Both the position numbers and the translations under genes were made by a program. Of a DNA stretch of 44,633 bases, positions 35,972 to 44,543 are shown piece by piece. The stretch is from Flavobacterium sp. RSP15 (GTDB lineage Bacteria > Bacteroidota > Bacteroidia > Flavobacteriales > Flavobacteriaceae). The notes under the pieces are model-generated. The model saw only the letters and a program-made list of their open reading frames with translations. It did no database searches and was not told the DNA's origin. The number at the start of each line of letters is the position of its first letter. The stretch's first letter is position 1. The DNA lies in the NCBI RefSeq assembly GCF_003968755.1, contig NZ_RYDL01000018.1:1-44633 (forward strand), given 5' to 3'.

Positions 35972-36006
35972 TGAGTTTCTTTTTATCCCCTTTACAGCAA
36001 CAACAA

Positions 36007-36705
36007 TTATTTGATTCGGGCTAGAATATCATTCATCATTTCGATTTGTACTTTCTGAATTTCAATTAATTCTTCTTGCTGATGCATAATCAAATGATCC
36101 AGTTTTTCATGAAGCATTCTGATTTCAAGTTCTGATTTCAAATTAATCATATAATCTTTTTTAGCTCTTTCCCGATCTTTTTCTTCCTGACGGTTTTGGC
36201 TCATCATAATTACCGGTGCTTGAAGTGCAGCCAAACAAGACAGAATTAAATTCAATAAAATAAATGGGTACGGATCAAAACCTTTATTCAGCAGAATATA
36301 AATATTAGCCAAAATCCACAATAAAATAAACACCCCAAAAAGAATGATAAATTTCCAGCTTCCGCCAAAAGCTGCGACCTTGTCTGCCACTTTTTGCCCT
36401 ACGGTTCGATCACCATTTTCATCCTCTACAGTATTCACCAGCGATTTATCTTCGCTTAAGGAACCGATTACTTTAGCCTCCAGATTAGACAATTCCCCTA
36501 TTTCGACCAATAAATAATTCGAAATATATTTTTCCCGATACCTATTAAGTTCACTTATTGCTAATAATTTATTGGCATCAAAATCAGGATAATCATTTTG
36601 AATAAGTGCTAATATTGGGTTCCGTATGGTCTTAGCAGCTACTTTATCCGCTATTGGGAATACCTTTTTAGAAATGTCACTTATAAAAGTCGAATTACTT
36701 TTCAT
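36007..36705 (-). CDS. DUF1003 family membrane protein
   Basis: 232 aa. The N-terminal half is soluble. DUF1003 begins near residue 100: QKVADKVAAFGGSWKFIILF, where VADKVAAFGGSW is the family mark. A first membrane helix (FIILFGVFILLWILANIYIL) and the FDPYPFILLNLILSCLAALQAPVIMMSQNRQ segment follow, of which FDPYPFILLNL and APVIMMSQNRQ are highly typical. A charged helical tail after the second membrane helix could form a coiled coil. The function is unknown. It appears to be a single gene; no good promoter was seen in the long upstream gap. Confidence 0.92.
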   Translation of the reverse strand: MKSNSTFISDISKKVFPIADKVAAKTIRNPILALIQNDYPDFDANKLLAISELNRYREKYISNYLLVEIGELSNLEAKVIGSLSEDKSLVNTVEDENGDRTVGQKVADKVAAFGGSWKFIILFGVFILLWILANIYILLNKGFDPYPFILLNLILSCLAALQAPVIMMSQNRQEEKDRERAKKDYMINLKSELEIRMLHEKLDHLIMHQQEELIEIQKVQIEMMNDILARIK

Positions 36706-37149
36706 AGCTAGTTATTTATTGGCTAATTTAAAAAACACTTCTATCGAAACTAATAATTAATTTGTATACCTTGAAAATAAAAACAGTCTAGCAATAGCTA
36801 TTTATATCTTAAAATTGTAAAAAAAGCTATTGATTTAATTTTTATTAATTCCAATTAACGGATATAACAAAAATTTCAATTGCATTCAAAAGCAATAAAT
36901 TTAACAAAAATGTAGCAATAAACAAGATAGCTTTATTGACTAAAAACAAATAATCCAAAATTGTTCAATACCTTTACCATTCGTTTTAAAAACCATGAAA
37001 ATGCCACTGAATTATAAAAATATTCCTTTCTGCTATTGTTGTTGCTATTTTTAAAATAAGCTTGTTAAAAATAGTTTTTATAAACGAATACTTATCAAAT
37101 TTAGTCAATACTCGGATTATTACAAATCAAACACAACACACCCAATAGC
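36706..37149. other. Long intergenic region between DUF1003 and cysM
   Basis: 444 very A/T-rich bases between divergent genes with no supported open frame. An 8-bp perfect inverted repeat (CAATAGCT at 36792-36799 and AGCTATTG at 36825-36832) is the only clear structure. No perfect TAnnTTTG element or recognised riboswitch was found in front of cysM. Confidence 0.5.
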
Positions 37150-38037
37150 ATGAAATCTCAAACAATACTAGATTTAATAGGCAATACACCTTTAGTTGAA
37201 TCTACCCATTTGATACAAAATGACAAGGTAAAACTTTTACTGAAACTCGAAGGAAATAATCCAGGCGGAAGCATAAAGGATCGTGCGGCATACAACATGA
37301 TCAAATCAGCATTAGAAAGAGGAGAAATCAAAAAAGGAGACAAGTTAATTGAGGCAACCAGCGGCAATACCGGAATTGCTTTGGCAATGATTGCCCAGTT
37401 ATTCAATATCGAAATCGAATTGATACTGCCGGAAGATTCCACTATAGAACGTACGCTTACTATGCGTGCTTATGGAGCTACGGTCATTCTAACGCCTGCT
37501 GACACCGGAATAATTGGTTCCAGAGATTATGCTGATAAAAAGGTAGCCGAAGGCGGATACATAATGCTCAATCAGTTTGCTAATGATGACAACTGGAAAG
37601 CACATTACAAAACCACAGGTCCGGAAATATGGAATGATACGGAAGGAACGGTAACCCATTTCATATCAGCAATGGGAACTACAGGGACAATTATAGGAAC
37701 GTCAACGTATTTGAAAGAACGGAATCCAGAAATTCAAATTATTGGTGCGCAACCCAGCGACGGTTCGCAGATTCCGGGAATCAGAAAATGGCCTCAAGAA
37801 TATTTACCTAGAATTTTTGATGCTTCAAAAGTAGATACCATCATTGAAATTTCGGAACAGGAAGCACGTGCTATGACCAAACGTTTGGCACTTGAAGAAG
37901 GCATTTTTGCAGGAATGAGTAGTGGCGGTTCCGTGGCTGCAGCACTAAAAATAGCAAATACAATAGAGTCCGGTGTGATTGTCGCTATCATTTGCGACCG
38001 AGGCGATCGGTATTTGTCTTCCGATTTATTTGATTAA
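37150..38037 (+). CDS. cysM: Cysteine synthase, CysM type
   Basis: PLP enzyme making cysteine from O-acetylserine and sulfide or thiosulfate. 295 aa. PLP lysine Lys43 lies in PGGSIKDRAAY; other family motifs are EATSGNTGIALAM (about 68-80), SAMGTTGTI and IFAGMSSGGSV. The IPGIRKWPQEYLPRIFD segment resembles CysM rather than CysK. It appears to be a single-gene transcript: a long upstream gap precedes it and a hairpin lies 20 bases after its stop. No other sulfur-assimilation gene is nearby. Confidence 0.93.
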   Translation: MKSQTILDLIGNTPLVESTHLIQNDKVKLLLKLEGNNPGGSIKDRAAYNMIKSALERGEIKKGDKLIEATSGNTGIALAMIAQLFNIEIELILPEDSTIERTLTMRAYGATVILTPADTGIIGSRDYADKKVAEGGYIMLNQFANDDNWKAHYKTTGPEIWNDTEGTVTHFISAMGTTGTIIGTSTYLKERNPEIQIIGAQPSDGSQIPGIRKWPQEYLPRIFDASKVDTIIEISEQEARAMTKRLALEEGIFAGMSSGGSVAAALKIANTIESGVIVAIICDRGDRYLSSDLFD

Positions 38038-38057
38038 ATACCAATACACTATAAAAT

Positions 38058-38110
38058 CAACCTTCCTTTTCTCTATCTTTCGGATAAGAATGGAAGGTTG
38101 TTGCGTTTTA
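38058..38110 (+). terminator. Terminator after cysM
   Basis: A 9-bp perfect inverted repeat (38058-38066 with 38092-38100) encloses a smaller TATC/GATA hairpin with a TTTCG loop and is followed by TTGCGTTTTA. It starts 20 bases after the stop codon. Confidence 0.7.
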
Positions 38111-38159
38111 CTGCACTACCACTTATTTACTGTTTTCAAAATTTCTAATCCGGTTACAA

Positions 38160-38855
38160 ATGAAAAACATCCAATTTATTTACAGCATCTTATTTTTATC
38201 AATCGTTATGGGAGAAACAATACAGGCGCAGGACTGGCCAAATTTAAGCAAATACCAAGAGCAGAATGTTGCGCTGAAACCACCAGCAGCTGGACAACAA
38301 CGAATTGTCTTTATGGGTGATTCCATAACCGAATTCTGGAGTGCAACCAATTCTGAATACTTTTCAGGAAAACCATATATAAATAGGGGTATTAGCGGTC
38401 AAACAACCCCGCAAATGCTCATCCGTTTCAGAGCTGATGTTATTGCTTTACAGCCAGCCGCAGTACTCATTTTAGCAGGAATCAATGATATTGCCGGAAA
38501 TACAGGCCCCACAACATTAGATAGGATTGAAAATAATATTATTTCGATGGTTGAATTGGCACAAGCAAACCAGATCAAAGTTATTTTGTGTTCCGTATTA
38601 CCCGCTTTTGATTTTCCTTGGAAACCCAATCAAAATCCGGCTGAAAAGGTTATGGAGCTTAATCAATTACTAAAGAAATACGCTGATGCCAATGGAATTA
38701 TCTACCTGGATTATTTTTCAGCAATGGTCAATGAGAGCAACGGATTAAAAGCTGCCTATTCCGGTGATGGAGTACATCCTAATAAATTGGGCTATCAGGT
38801 AATGGCGCCTCTGGCTGAAAAAGCGATTGCGCAAGTTCTAGCAATGAAACACTAA
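38160..38855 (+). CDS. Secreted SGNH/GDSL hydrolase
   Basis: 231 aa with a signal peptide (ending near ETIQAQ). It is an SGNH-fold esterase: block I MGDSITEFW with nucleophile Ser55, block II Gly in GISGQTT, block III AGINDIAG with Asn109, and block V GDGVHPN with Asp203 and His206. This is the layout of secreted acetylxylan-esterase-like or lysophospholipase-like hydrolases in Bacteroidota; the actual ester substrate cannot be told. It stands between cysM and the M28 peptidase in the same direction, and both it and the peptidase are exported. A small inverted repeat (GCACAATTTTGTGC) follows its stop. Confidence 0.92.
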   Translation: MKNIQFIYSILFLSIVMGETIQAQDWPNLSKYQEQNVALKPPAAGQQRIVFMGDSITEFWSATNSEYFSGKPYINRGISGQTTPQMLIRFRADVIALQPAAVLILAGINDIAGNTGPTTLDRIENNIISMVELAQANQIKVILCSVLPAFDFPWKPNQNPAEKVMELNQLLKKYADANGIIYLDYFSAMVNESNGLKAAYSGDGVHPNKLGYQVMAPLAEKAIAQVLAMKH

Positions 38856-38891
38856 AGCACAATTTTGTGCCTAAAATCTTTTCCTTTTCCC

Positions 38892-38899
38892 TAACTTTG
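38892..38899 (+). promoter_or_regulatory. -7 element for the M28 peptidase gene
   Basis: TAACTTTG is a perfect TAnnTTTG, 20 bases before the ATG. A TTTTG lies 24 bases upstream, a little far for a -33 box. Confidence 0.55.
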
Positions 38900-38919
38900 A
38901 GAAAACTAAAAAAAATTAG

Positions 38920-40272
38920 ATGAAATCAACCTCAATTCTCTGCTTGTTCCTACTATTATTCATTACTCATGCCAATTACGCACAAACCACCGTCGATGAT
39001 CCCGAAATAAAAAAAATGGTGGCTGAGGTACAATCGGAAAATATGGAAGCTACGGTCCGAAAACTAGTGTCTTTTGGAACCAGACATACCCTAAGCGACA
39101 CAAAAAGTAACACTCGCGGTATTGGCGCGGCACAACGTTGGGTAAAATCGGAATTTGATAAATATGCTTTGGCTTCTGGCGGCAGACTAACTTCGGTTAT
39201 TGATTTTTTCACCATCAAAGCAGATGGAAGACGTATTGCCACCGACAGCCAATTGGGTAATGTCATGGCAACCTTAAAAGGAACTGATCCTACGGACGAT
39301 CGTGTATTAATTATAAGCGGCCATTTAGATTCCCGTGCTTCGGATGTCATGGATGCTAAAATTGATGCGCCAGGTGCTAATGACGACGCTTCCGGAGTAG
39401 CCGCCATGATGGAACTGGCCCGTATAATGAGCCAAAGAGAATTCCCTTTTACACTGATTTTTGTGGCTGTAGTTGGTGAAGAACAAGGATTATACGGAGC
39501 TAAGCATTTAGCGGATGTTGCCAAAGAGGGAAAATGGAATGTTATTGCCATGATCAACAATGATATGATTGGAAACAGTTTATCCAGCGGTACTTTATTA
39601 CGAGACAATACTAAAGTGCGCGTTTTCAGTGAAACAATTCCATTCTTAGAGACAGAAACCGAGTCAAAAATGCGTAAATCGACCAATCGTGATAATGACA
39701 GTCCATCCAGACAACTAGCGCGATACATCAAAACGGTTACCAATCAATATGTGGAGCAACTGGATATTAATTTAGTGTATCGCAACGACCGTTTCTTACG
39801 TGGTGGGGATCATACTCCTTTCAGTCAAAATGGATTTACAGCTGTTCGTTTTTGTGAAATGAACGAAAACTACGACCACCAACATCAAGATGTTCGAAAA
39901 GAAAACAACATCCAGTACGGCGATCTTGCAGAATTTATGGACTTTGAATACATGAAGAAAGTAACCTGTTCTAACTTGGCTACGTTCAGTAATTTGGCTT
40001 GGTCTCCTAAAGCGCCTACAAACGTAGGAATTGAAGTAAAGGAACTTACTAATTTTTCTACGTTAGTTTGGACCGCACCTGAAGGGAAATCGGTTTATGG
40101 ATACAACATTCTTATCAGAGAAACGGCATCACAACATTGGGAAAAAACAATTTTTGTACAAGATACTAAAGCTGAAATCCCATATTCTAAAGACAATTTT
40201 TTCTTTGCTGTTCAAGCAGTTGATGCATTAGGACATTCCAGTTTACCGGTTTTCCCTTTGCCAATTCGTTAA
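38920..40272 (+). CDS. Secreted M28 family aminopeptidase with C-terminal fibronectin-like domain
   Basis: 450 aa with a signal peptide (ending near ANYAQ). Two-zinc M28 peptidase motifs: SGHLDSR (His135), GANDDASG (Asp155), VVGEEQGLYG (catalytic Glu187 and ligand Glu188), MINNDMIGN (Asp215), and a late His-rich ENYDHQHQDV that provides the last ligand. The C terminus (about 365-450; APTNVGIEVKELTNFSTLVW, YGYNILIRET, FFAVQAVDALGHSS) is fibronectin type III-like, and the last residues show no sorting domain. It is probably a broad exported aminopeptidase. A strong terminator follows. Confidence 0.93.
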   Translation: MKSTSILCLFLLLFITHANYAQTTVDDPEIKKMVAEVQSENMEATVRKLVSFGTRHTLSDTKSNTRGIGAAQRWVKSEFDKYALASGGRLTSVIDFFTIKADGRRIATDSQLGNVMATLKGTDPTDDRVLIISGHLDSRASDVMDAKIDAPGANDDASGVAAMMELARIMSQREFPFTLIFVAVVGEEQGLYGAKHLADVAKEGKWNVIAMINNDMIGNSLSSGTLLRDNTKVRVFSETIPFLETETESKMRKSTNRDNDSPSRQLARYIKTVTNQYVEQLDINLVYRNDRFLRGGDHTPFSQNGFTAVRFCEMNENYDHQHQDVRKENNIQYGDLAEFMDFEYMKKVTCSNLATFSNLAWSPKAPTNVGIEVKELTNFSTLVWTAPEGKSVYGYNILIRETASQHWEKTIFVQDTKAEIPYSKDNFFFAVQAVDALGHSSLPVFPLPIR

Positions 40273-40363
40273 AACACTAGAACGTTTTAAACAATTAAAG
40301 TAATTATTTATAGTCACGTTTTTATTAATGAATCGTACTTGATGGTTCAACACAACAATAAAT

Positions 40364-40397
40364 AAAAAAGCGTTTGCTTATGCAAACGTTTTTTTTT
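40364..40397. terminator. Bidirectional terminator between the M28 gene and menD
   Basis: The CGTTTGC/GCAAACG stem (40371-40377 with 40382-40388) is extended by A-T pairs, with a 4-base loop and a T-run (40389-40397). It lies between convergent genes. Confidence 0.85.
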
Positions 40398-40451
40398 GTT
40401 TCCCATTTATAAATTAAGTATAAATGCTAAATATCAATGATCCGAAAATAA

Positions 40452-42113
40452 TTAAATCAACTCTTTAAAATATTGCAGTAAAATACTGTCGTTTTTCAAG
40501 GTTGGTGTAAAAATTTCCAAAATACTTGGTTTTTCATTTTGAGCATACAAAGCAGTCAAACTTATTGCTAAACTCGCCTCATCACTGGCAATACAGTATT
40601 CAAAACCATACATTTTAGCCAAATGTTCCGCAGTTAAACAATGTGAAGTTTCAAAGAAGGTATTAAAAACCGGTGTTTCTTTGTGTCCGGGTAAAATCCT
40701 AAATATCCCTCCTCCACCGTTATTAATCAATATAATCTTGAAATTTTTTGGAATGTAATTGTTCCATAATGCATTGCTGTCGTACAAAAATCCTATATCA
40801 CCTGTTATAAAAACCGTTTGTTTTTCATTGGCAACAGCCGCACCAATAGCCGTAGAGGTACTGCCATCAATTCCGCTGGTACCGCGATTGCAATATACTT
40901 CAATTGAAGGATCAACAGCTACTAATTGCGCATAACGGATTGCTGAACTATTGCTGATTTGCAATTGACTATTTTTTGGTAAACATTGCATCACTTTTTC
41001 GAAAACTTTAAAATCCGAAAAAGGAATTTTGTTTAAATAAATATCCCCTTTTAGCTTTCGCAGCACTTTAACCGCGTCTAATTGCTGAAAATAATTACTT
41101 TCTGTTGCTTTTGTAAGTGGCAATAAAGTATCAAAAAAAACATTTGGATCTGCTTCAAAATGTTTGGTCAAAGCGCCAAACGTGTCGTAAGCTCTTAAAG
41201 AATCAATATGCCAATGGTGTTTTGGTTTGTGTTTTCTTAAAAAAGCCTTGATTCGTTTTGAAACGACCATTCCTCCAAAAGTGACTAAAATTTCCGGACG
41301 AAAATTTTCAAAATCGGCATTCGTAAAAGGCGTAATTATTGTGTCTATAGTATTGATGAAAGTATCGTGATGCAGGTTAGAAGTCGTTTCGGTCAAAACT
41401 ACAATCGAAGCGTCTTTGGCGAAAGCCTCAATTATTTTTTGGTTGATAGCATTTGGGGCATTCACACCAACCAAAATCATTTTTTTAGTGGAATTGTTCC
41501 AAATTGTTGCAAATTCCGAAACGTCTTCAATGGAAATCGTCTGAGTCACTTTTGCGGAAGCGATACTATTCACTTCGATTGAAAGTTCCGAAACGGTTTC
41601 ATACAATGGTTCTTCAAAAGGCGCATTAATGTGAACGGGGCCTTTTTGAGTGATCGCCGTATTGATCGCCGCATTGATTTTTAAATTATTTGCCACCAAA
41701 ACATCCTCATGCAAATTAGCATTGTAAAGCGAATGGTTTTCGAATACATTTTCTTGCCGAATCGTTTGACCGTCACCAATATCAATCTTGCTTTGGGGCC
41801 TGTCTGCCGAAATCACAATCATAGGAATCTGGCTGTAATATGCTTCCGCAAAAGCCGGATAATAATTCAATAAAGCCGACCCAGAAGTGCACACTAAAGC
41901 CGCTGGTTGCTTGGTTTGTTGTGCTATTCCCAATGCAAAAAAAGCAGCCGAACGCTCGTCAGCAATACTGTAACATTGAAAAGCGGGATTATTTACAAAA
42001 CCAATTGTGAGCGGGGCATTACGAGAACCCGGAGAAATAATTATAGTAGTAATTCCTTTGGCCAAACAGATTTCAATAATGCTTTGTGCTAAAGGTATTT
42101 TTGGGTAAATCAT
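40452..42113 (-). CDS. menD: 2-succinyl-5-enolpyruvyl-6-hydroxy-3-cyclohexene-1-carboxylate synthase
   Basis: ThDP enzyme that joins isochorismate with 2-oxoglutarate in menaquinone synthesis. 553 aa from the ATG at 42113. It shows SPGSRNAPLT near the start, DERSAAFFALGIAQ (catalytic Glu), CTSGSALLNYYPAFAEAYYS, SADRP and CNRGTSGIDGSTSTAIGAA, of which NRGTSGIDGS is typical. The ThDP/metal segment ITGDIGFLYDSNALW is followed by INNGGGGIF. The frame extends ten codons upstream, but that part covers a perfect -7 element, so 42113 is the better start. Other men genes are not nearby. It is divergent from the GNAT gene. Confidence 0.95.
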   Translation of the reverse strand: MIYPKIPLAQSIIEICLAKGITTIIISPGSRNAPLTIGFVNNPAFQCYSIADERSAAFFALGIAQQTKQPAALVCTSGSALLNYYPAFAEAYYSQIPMIVISADRPQSKIDIGDGQTIRQENVFENHSLYNANLHEDVLVANNLKINAAINTAITQKGPVHINAPFEEPLYETVSELSIEVNSIASAKVTQTISIEDVSEFATIWNNSTKKMILVGVNAPNAINQKIIEAFAKDASIVVLTETTSNLHHDTFINTIDTIITPFTNADFENFRPEILVTFGGMVVSKRIKAFLRKHKPKHHWHIDSLRAYDTFGALTKHFEADPNVFFDTLLPLTKATESNYFQQLDAVKVLRKLKGDIYLNKIPFSDFKVFEKVMQCLPKNSQLQISNSSAIRYAQLVAVDPSIEVYCNRGTSGIDGSTSTAIGAAVANEKQTVFITGDIGFLYDSNALWNNYIPKNFKIILINNGGGGIFRILPGHKETPVFNTFFETSHCLTAEHLAKMYGFEYCIASDEASLAISLTALYAQNEKPSILEIFTPTLKNDSILLQYFKELI

Positions 42114-42132
42114 TGTTTTAGTTTGAAAGAAA

Positions 42133-42140
42133 CAAAGATA
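42133..42140 (-). promoter_or_regulatory. -7 element for menD
   Basis: On the minus strand this reads TATCTTTG, a perfect TAnnTTTG, 20 bases before the ATG at 42113. It falls in the region that the longest frame would treat as coding. Confidence 0.6.
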
Positions 42141-42181
42141 CAAAGTTGTAAAGGTTTTTTTCTAATCTTAAATACTTTTCT

Positions 42182-42189
42182 TAAATTTG
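42182..42189 (+). promoter_or_regulatory. -7 element for the GNAT gene
   Basis: TAAATTTG is a perfect TAnnTTTG, 19 bases before the ATG at 42208. It overlaps the TTG at 42187, which is therefore an unlikely start. No -33 TTG at normal spacing. Confidence 0.5.
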
Positions 42190-42207
42190 AAGCAAAATAT
42201 ATTCTTT

Positions 42208-42705
42208 ATGGAAATCAAAATAAGACCGGCTGTTTTTACCGATTTAGATACAATATTGGAGATCATCAATCACCAAATACTGCACAGTACTTCGATTTAT
42301 GATTATGAGCCCCGTGATTTTGAAACCCATAAATTGTGGTTTGAAGACAAAATAACTAATGACTTACCTGTTATTGTTGCTGAAACTGAAAATGGAACAA
42401 TCGGGTACGCTACTTACGGAACTTTTCGTCATAAAATAGGATATCGTTTTACGGTAGAACATTCTGTTTATGTTGCGGAGGAGTTTTTAGGAAAAGGCGT
42501 TGGGAAATTATTACTGGCTGAACTAATTCAATTGGCAAAAAAACAAAAATACCATACTATGATTGGCGTTATTGACTCCGAAAACAAAGGCAGTATCGCT
42601 TTTCATAAAAAATATGGTTTTGAAACCGTTGGCATTATTAAAGAATCTGGTTATAAATTTGATCGTTGGTTGAGTTCCGTTTTTATGCAATTGATTTTAG
42701 AATAA
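42208..42705 (+). CDS. GNAT N-acetyltransferase (phosphinothricin-acetyltransferase-like)
   Basis: 165 aa. Acetyl-CoA binding is shown by VYVAEEFLGKGVGKLLL, the Q/R-x-x-G-x-G motif in its LGKGVGK form. The N-terminal IRPAVFTDLDTILEIINHQI, with IYDYEPRDFETHKLWFEDK, and the C-terminal GSIAFHKKYGFETVG place it in the PAT/YncA-like subgroup that acetylates small amines or amino acid analogues. The native substrate cannot be stated. The ATG at 42208 is preferred to the TTG at 42187, which lies in the promoter. Its transcript diverges from menD. Confidence 0.9.
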   Translation: MEIKIRPAVFTDLDTILEIINHQILHSTSIYDYEPRDFETHKLWFEDKITNDLPVIVAETENGTIGYATYGTFRHKIGYRFTVEHSVYVAEEFLGKGVGKLLLAELIQLAKKQKYHTMIGVIDSENKGSIAFHKKYGFETVGIIKESGYKFDRWLSSVFMQLILE

Positions 42706-42792
42706 TTGAATTTGTACCAGCATATAATAGTTTATTTATTAAACATGTTAGGCTTTAAAAAATTTATAACTTTAAGACTTGCCACTTTATAG

Positions 42793-42800
42793 TATATTTG
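42793..42800 (+). promoter_or_regulatory. -7 element for the dihydrouridine synthase gene
   Basis: TATATTTG is a perfect TAnnTTTG, 16 bases before the ATG at 42817. Only a weak TTTA lies at the -33 position. Confidence 0.6.
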
Positions 42801-42816
42801 CACAACTAAAAATTTC

Positions 42817-43767
42817 ATGGACTACACCTTACTCTCCTCACCTTTACAGGGATTTACTGACTTTCGTTTTAGAAATGCCCAAAACAAACTTTTTGGAGGA
42901 ATTGATACATTTTACTCGCCTTATATTCGATTGCACGGAAAGATGGTAATAAAACCTTCGTATGAACGAGACCTGCTTACTGAAAATAATCTTGATTTAG
43001 AAGTTATTCCGCAAGTGATAACTAACGATGCCGATGAATTTTTATTTGTGGCCAAGTACGTTCAAGAATTGGGATATAAAGAATTAAACTGGAATTTAGG
43101 CTGTCCGTATCCTATGGTTACTAAGTCTGGTATGGGTTCCGGCTTGATCAGCAATCCCGATAAAATAAATACTATCCTTCACAGAGCGCATACTGAATCG
43201 GATATTATTGTCTCTATGAAAATGCGTTTGGGGTATGAAAACAGTGAAGAAATACTGGATGTTTTACCTATTTTAGATACCTATCCAATCAAGAACATAG
43301 CGATTCATGCGCGTATTGGCAAGCAATTGTACAAAGGTGGAGTAAATCTAGATGCATTCCAGCATTGTGTTGACAACACCAAGCATAAATTGTATTACAA
43401 TGGCGACATAACCTCCGTGGCTAAGTTTCATGAAATGCAGCAACGCTTCCCAACCATTGACCATTGGATGATTGGCCGAGGATTAATATCAGATCCTTTT
43501 TTACCAAGTATGATAAAAAACAATACTTCAGAATATCCTGCAAACAAAATAGAATTATTCAGTGCGTTTCACGATACTTTGTATGCTATTTATAGCGAAT
43601 CACTTTCTGGTTCGACACATATTTTACTAAAAATGTACCATTTATGGGAATACTTTTCGGCTACGTTTTCAAATCCGCACAAAGTTTTAAAGAAAATAAA
43701 AAAAGCACAGAGTATTCGGAATTACGAAGCAGCTGTAGCCGAAATTTTCAAATATGAAAAATTCTAA
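42817..43767 (+). CDS. tRNA-dihydrouridine synthase
   Basis: FMN enzyme that reduces uridines in tRNA. 316 aa. It has an N-terminal SPLQGFTDFRFR in place of the more usual APM-GVTD, then ELNWNLGCPYPMVTKSGMGSGLI with the active-site Cys96. The FMN-binding motifs of the barrel are MKMRLGYENSEE, IAIHARIGKQLYKG, YYNGDITSV and WMIGRGLISDPF. The C-terminal helical domain is present. The order and length fit the DusA/B/C family, but which tRNA positions it modifies is not decided here. It has its own promoter and ends ahead of a palindromic repeat. Confidence 0.93.
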   Translation: MDYTLLSSPLQGFTDFRFRNAQNKLFGGIDTFYSPYIRLHGKMVIKPSYERDLLTENNLDLEVIPQVITNDADEFLFVAKYVQELGYKELNWNLGCPYPMVTKSGMGSGLISNPDKINTILHRAHTESDIIVSMKMRLGYENSEEILDVLPILDTYPIKNIAIHARIGKQLYKGGVNLDAFQHCVDNTKHKLYYNGDITSVAKFHEMQQRFPTIDHWMIGRGLISDPFLPSMIKNNTSEYPANKIELFSAFHDTLYAIYSESLSGSTHILLKMYHLWEYFSATFSNPHKVLKKIKKAQSIRNYEAAVAEIFKYEKF

Positions 43768-43778
43768 GGAAAAAAATA

Positions 43779-43842
43779 AACGATTAAGAAATTAAGAAAA
43801 ACAAAGCTCTGATTCTTAATGTAACTTAATTTCTTGATAGTT
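43779..43842. repeat. Second copy of the palindromic repeat
   Basis: Arms 43779-43796 and 43825-43842 pair at 16 of 18 positions, with a perfect 11-bp core (43786-43796 with 43825-43835) and a 28-base loop. The left arm is nearly identical to the arm at 22044, and the right ends are also alike. Confidence 0.55.
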
Positions 43843-43882
43843 AAATTTAATCGAAGCTACATTAATACTATAAACAGCAAAA

Positions 43883-43916
43883 AAAAGAGATTTTCATTTG
43901 ACTGAAAATCTCTTTT
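43883..43916. terminator. Bidirectional terminator between dus and the glutathione peroxidase gene
   Basis: A perfect 14-bp inverted repeat (43883-43896 with 43903-43916) with a 6-base loop and A/T-run flanks, between two convergent genes. Confidence 0.9.
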
Positions 43917-43955
43917 GATTATTTACATAATAATTAGCAAATTAGTTAAATAAAA

Positions 43956-44543
43956 TTATGCTTTAATCCAATTCAATACTTCCGGATCCGTTACTAATGT
44001 TCGTGGAGCGATCACTTTTTCTAATTCACCTTTTTCATTGATTAGGTATTTTTGAAAATTCCATTCTACAGTGGAATCTTGTAATCCGTTTTTAGATTTT
44101 TGAGTCAAAAACTGATAAATAGCAGCCATATCCTCTCCTTTTACAGAAACTTTGTCCATCATAGGAAACGTAACACCGTAATTCATTTGACAAAAAGTAG
44201 CAATTTCATCATTGGTTCCTGGCTCTTGTGACGCAAAATTATTAGCAGGAAAACCCACAATCACTAATCCTTTGTCTTTGTATTCTTTATATGTAGCTTC
44301 AAGATCTTTGTATTGAGGTGTCAGTCCACATTTTGAAGCCGTATTCACAATCATGATTTTTTTTCCTTTCAAAGAAGCAAAATCAAAACTGTTTCCTGAT
44401 AAATCTTCTACTTTAAACTGATAAATGGTTTCTTTTGCAATTGGAGTTGTGTTCATATTTATTTCAGATTTTTTAGGTTGTGCCTGATTTTGGCAACTAA
44501 ATAACAGTAAAGCGCAAGTAGCTATAAATACACTATTTTTCAT
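43956..44543 (-). CDS. Glutathione peroxidase family lipoprotein
   Basis: 195 aa. The lipoprotein signal ends in LLLFSC (Cys17), so the enzyme is exported and membrane-anchored. The GPx fold has NTASKCGLTPQY with the peroxidatic Cys72, FPANNFASQEPGTN with Gln106, and VEWNFQKYLI with Trp161-Asn162, completing the catalytic set. Cys118 in TFCQMNYG sits where thioredoxin-dependent GPx enzymes have their resolving cysteine, so it probably uses thioredoxin-like donors rather than glutathione. It reduces peroxides in the envelope. It is the last gene in the window; its upstream region runs to the window edge and shows no clear promoter. Confidence 0.94.
   Translation of the reverse strand: MKNSVFIATCALLLFSCQNQAQPKKSEINMNTTPIAKETIYQFKVEDLSGNSFDFASLKGKKIMIVNTASKCGLTPQYKDLEATYKEYKDKGLVIVGFPANNFASQEPGTNDEIATFCQMNYGVTFPMMDKVSVKGEDMAAIYQFLTQKSKNGLQDSTVEWNFQKYLINEKGELEKVIAPRTLVTDPEVLNWIKA

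Noticed and set aside
36706..37149. Riboswitch (SAM or cobalamin type) before cysM
   Set aside because: None of the conserved helices or G-rich core sequences were found; only an A/T-rich inverted repeat is present.
38976..39743. 255-residue minus-strand frame inside the M28 peptidase gene
   Set aside because: Long only because the opposite strand lacks stop codons in that frame; its composition is typical of antisense, and the plus-strand gene has all catalytic motifs.
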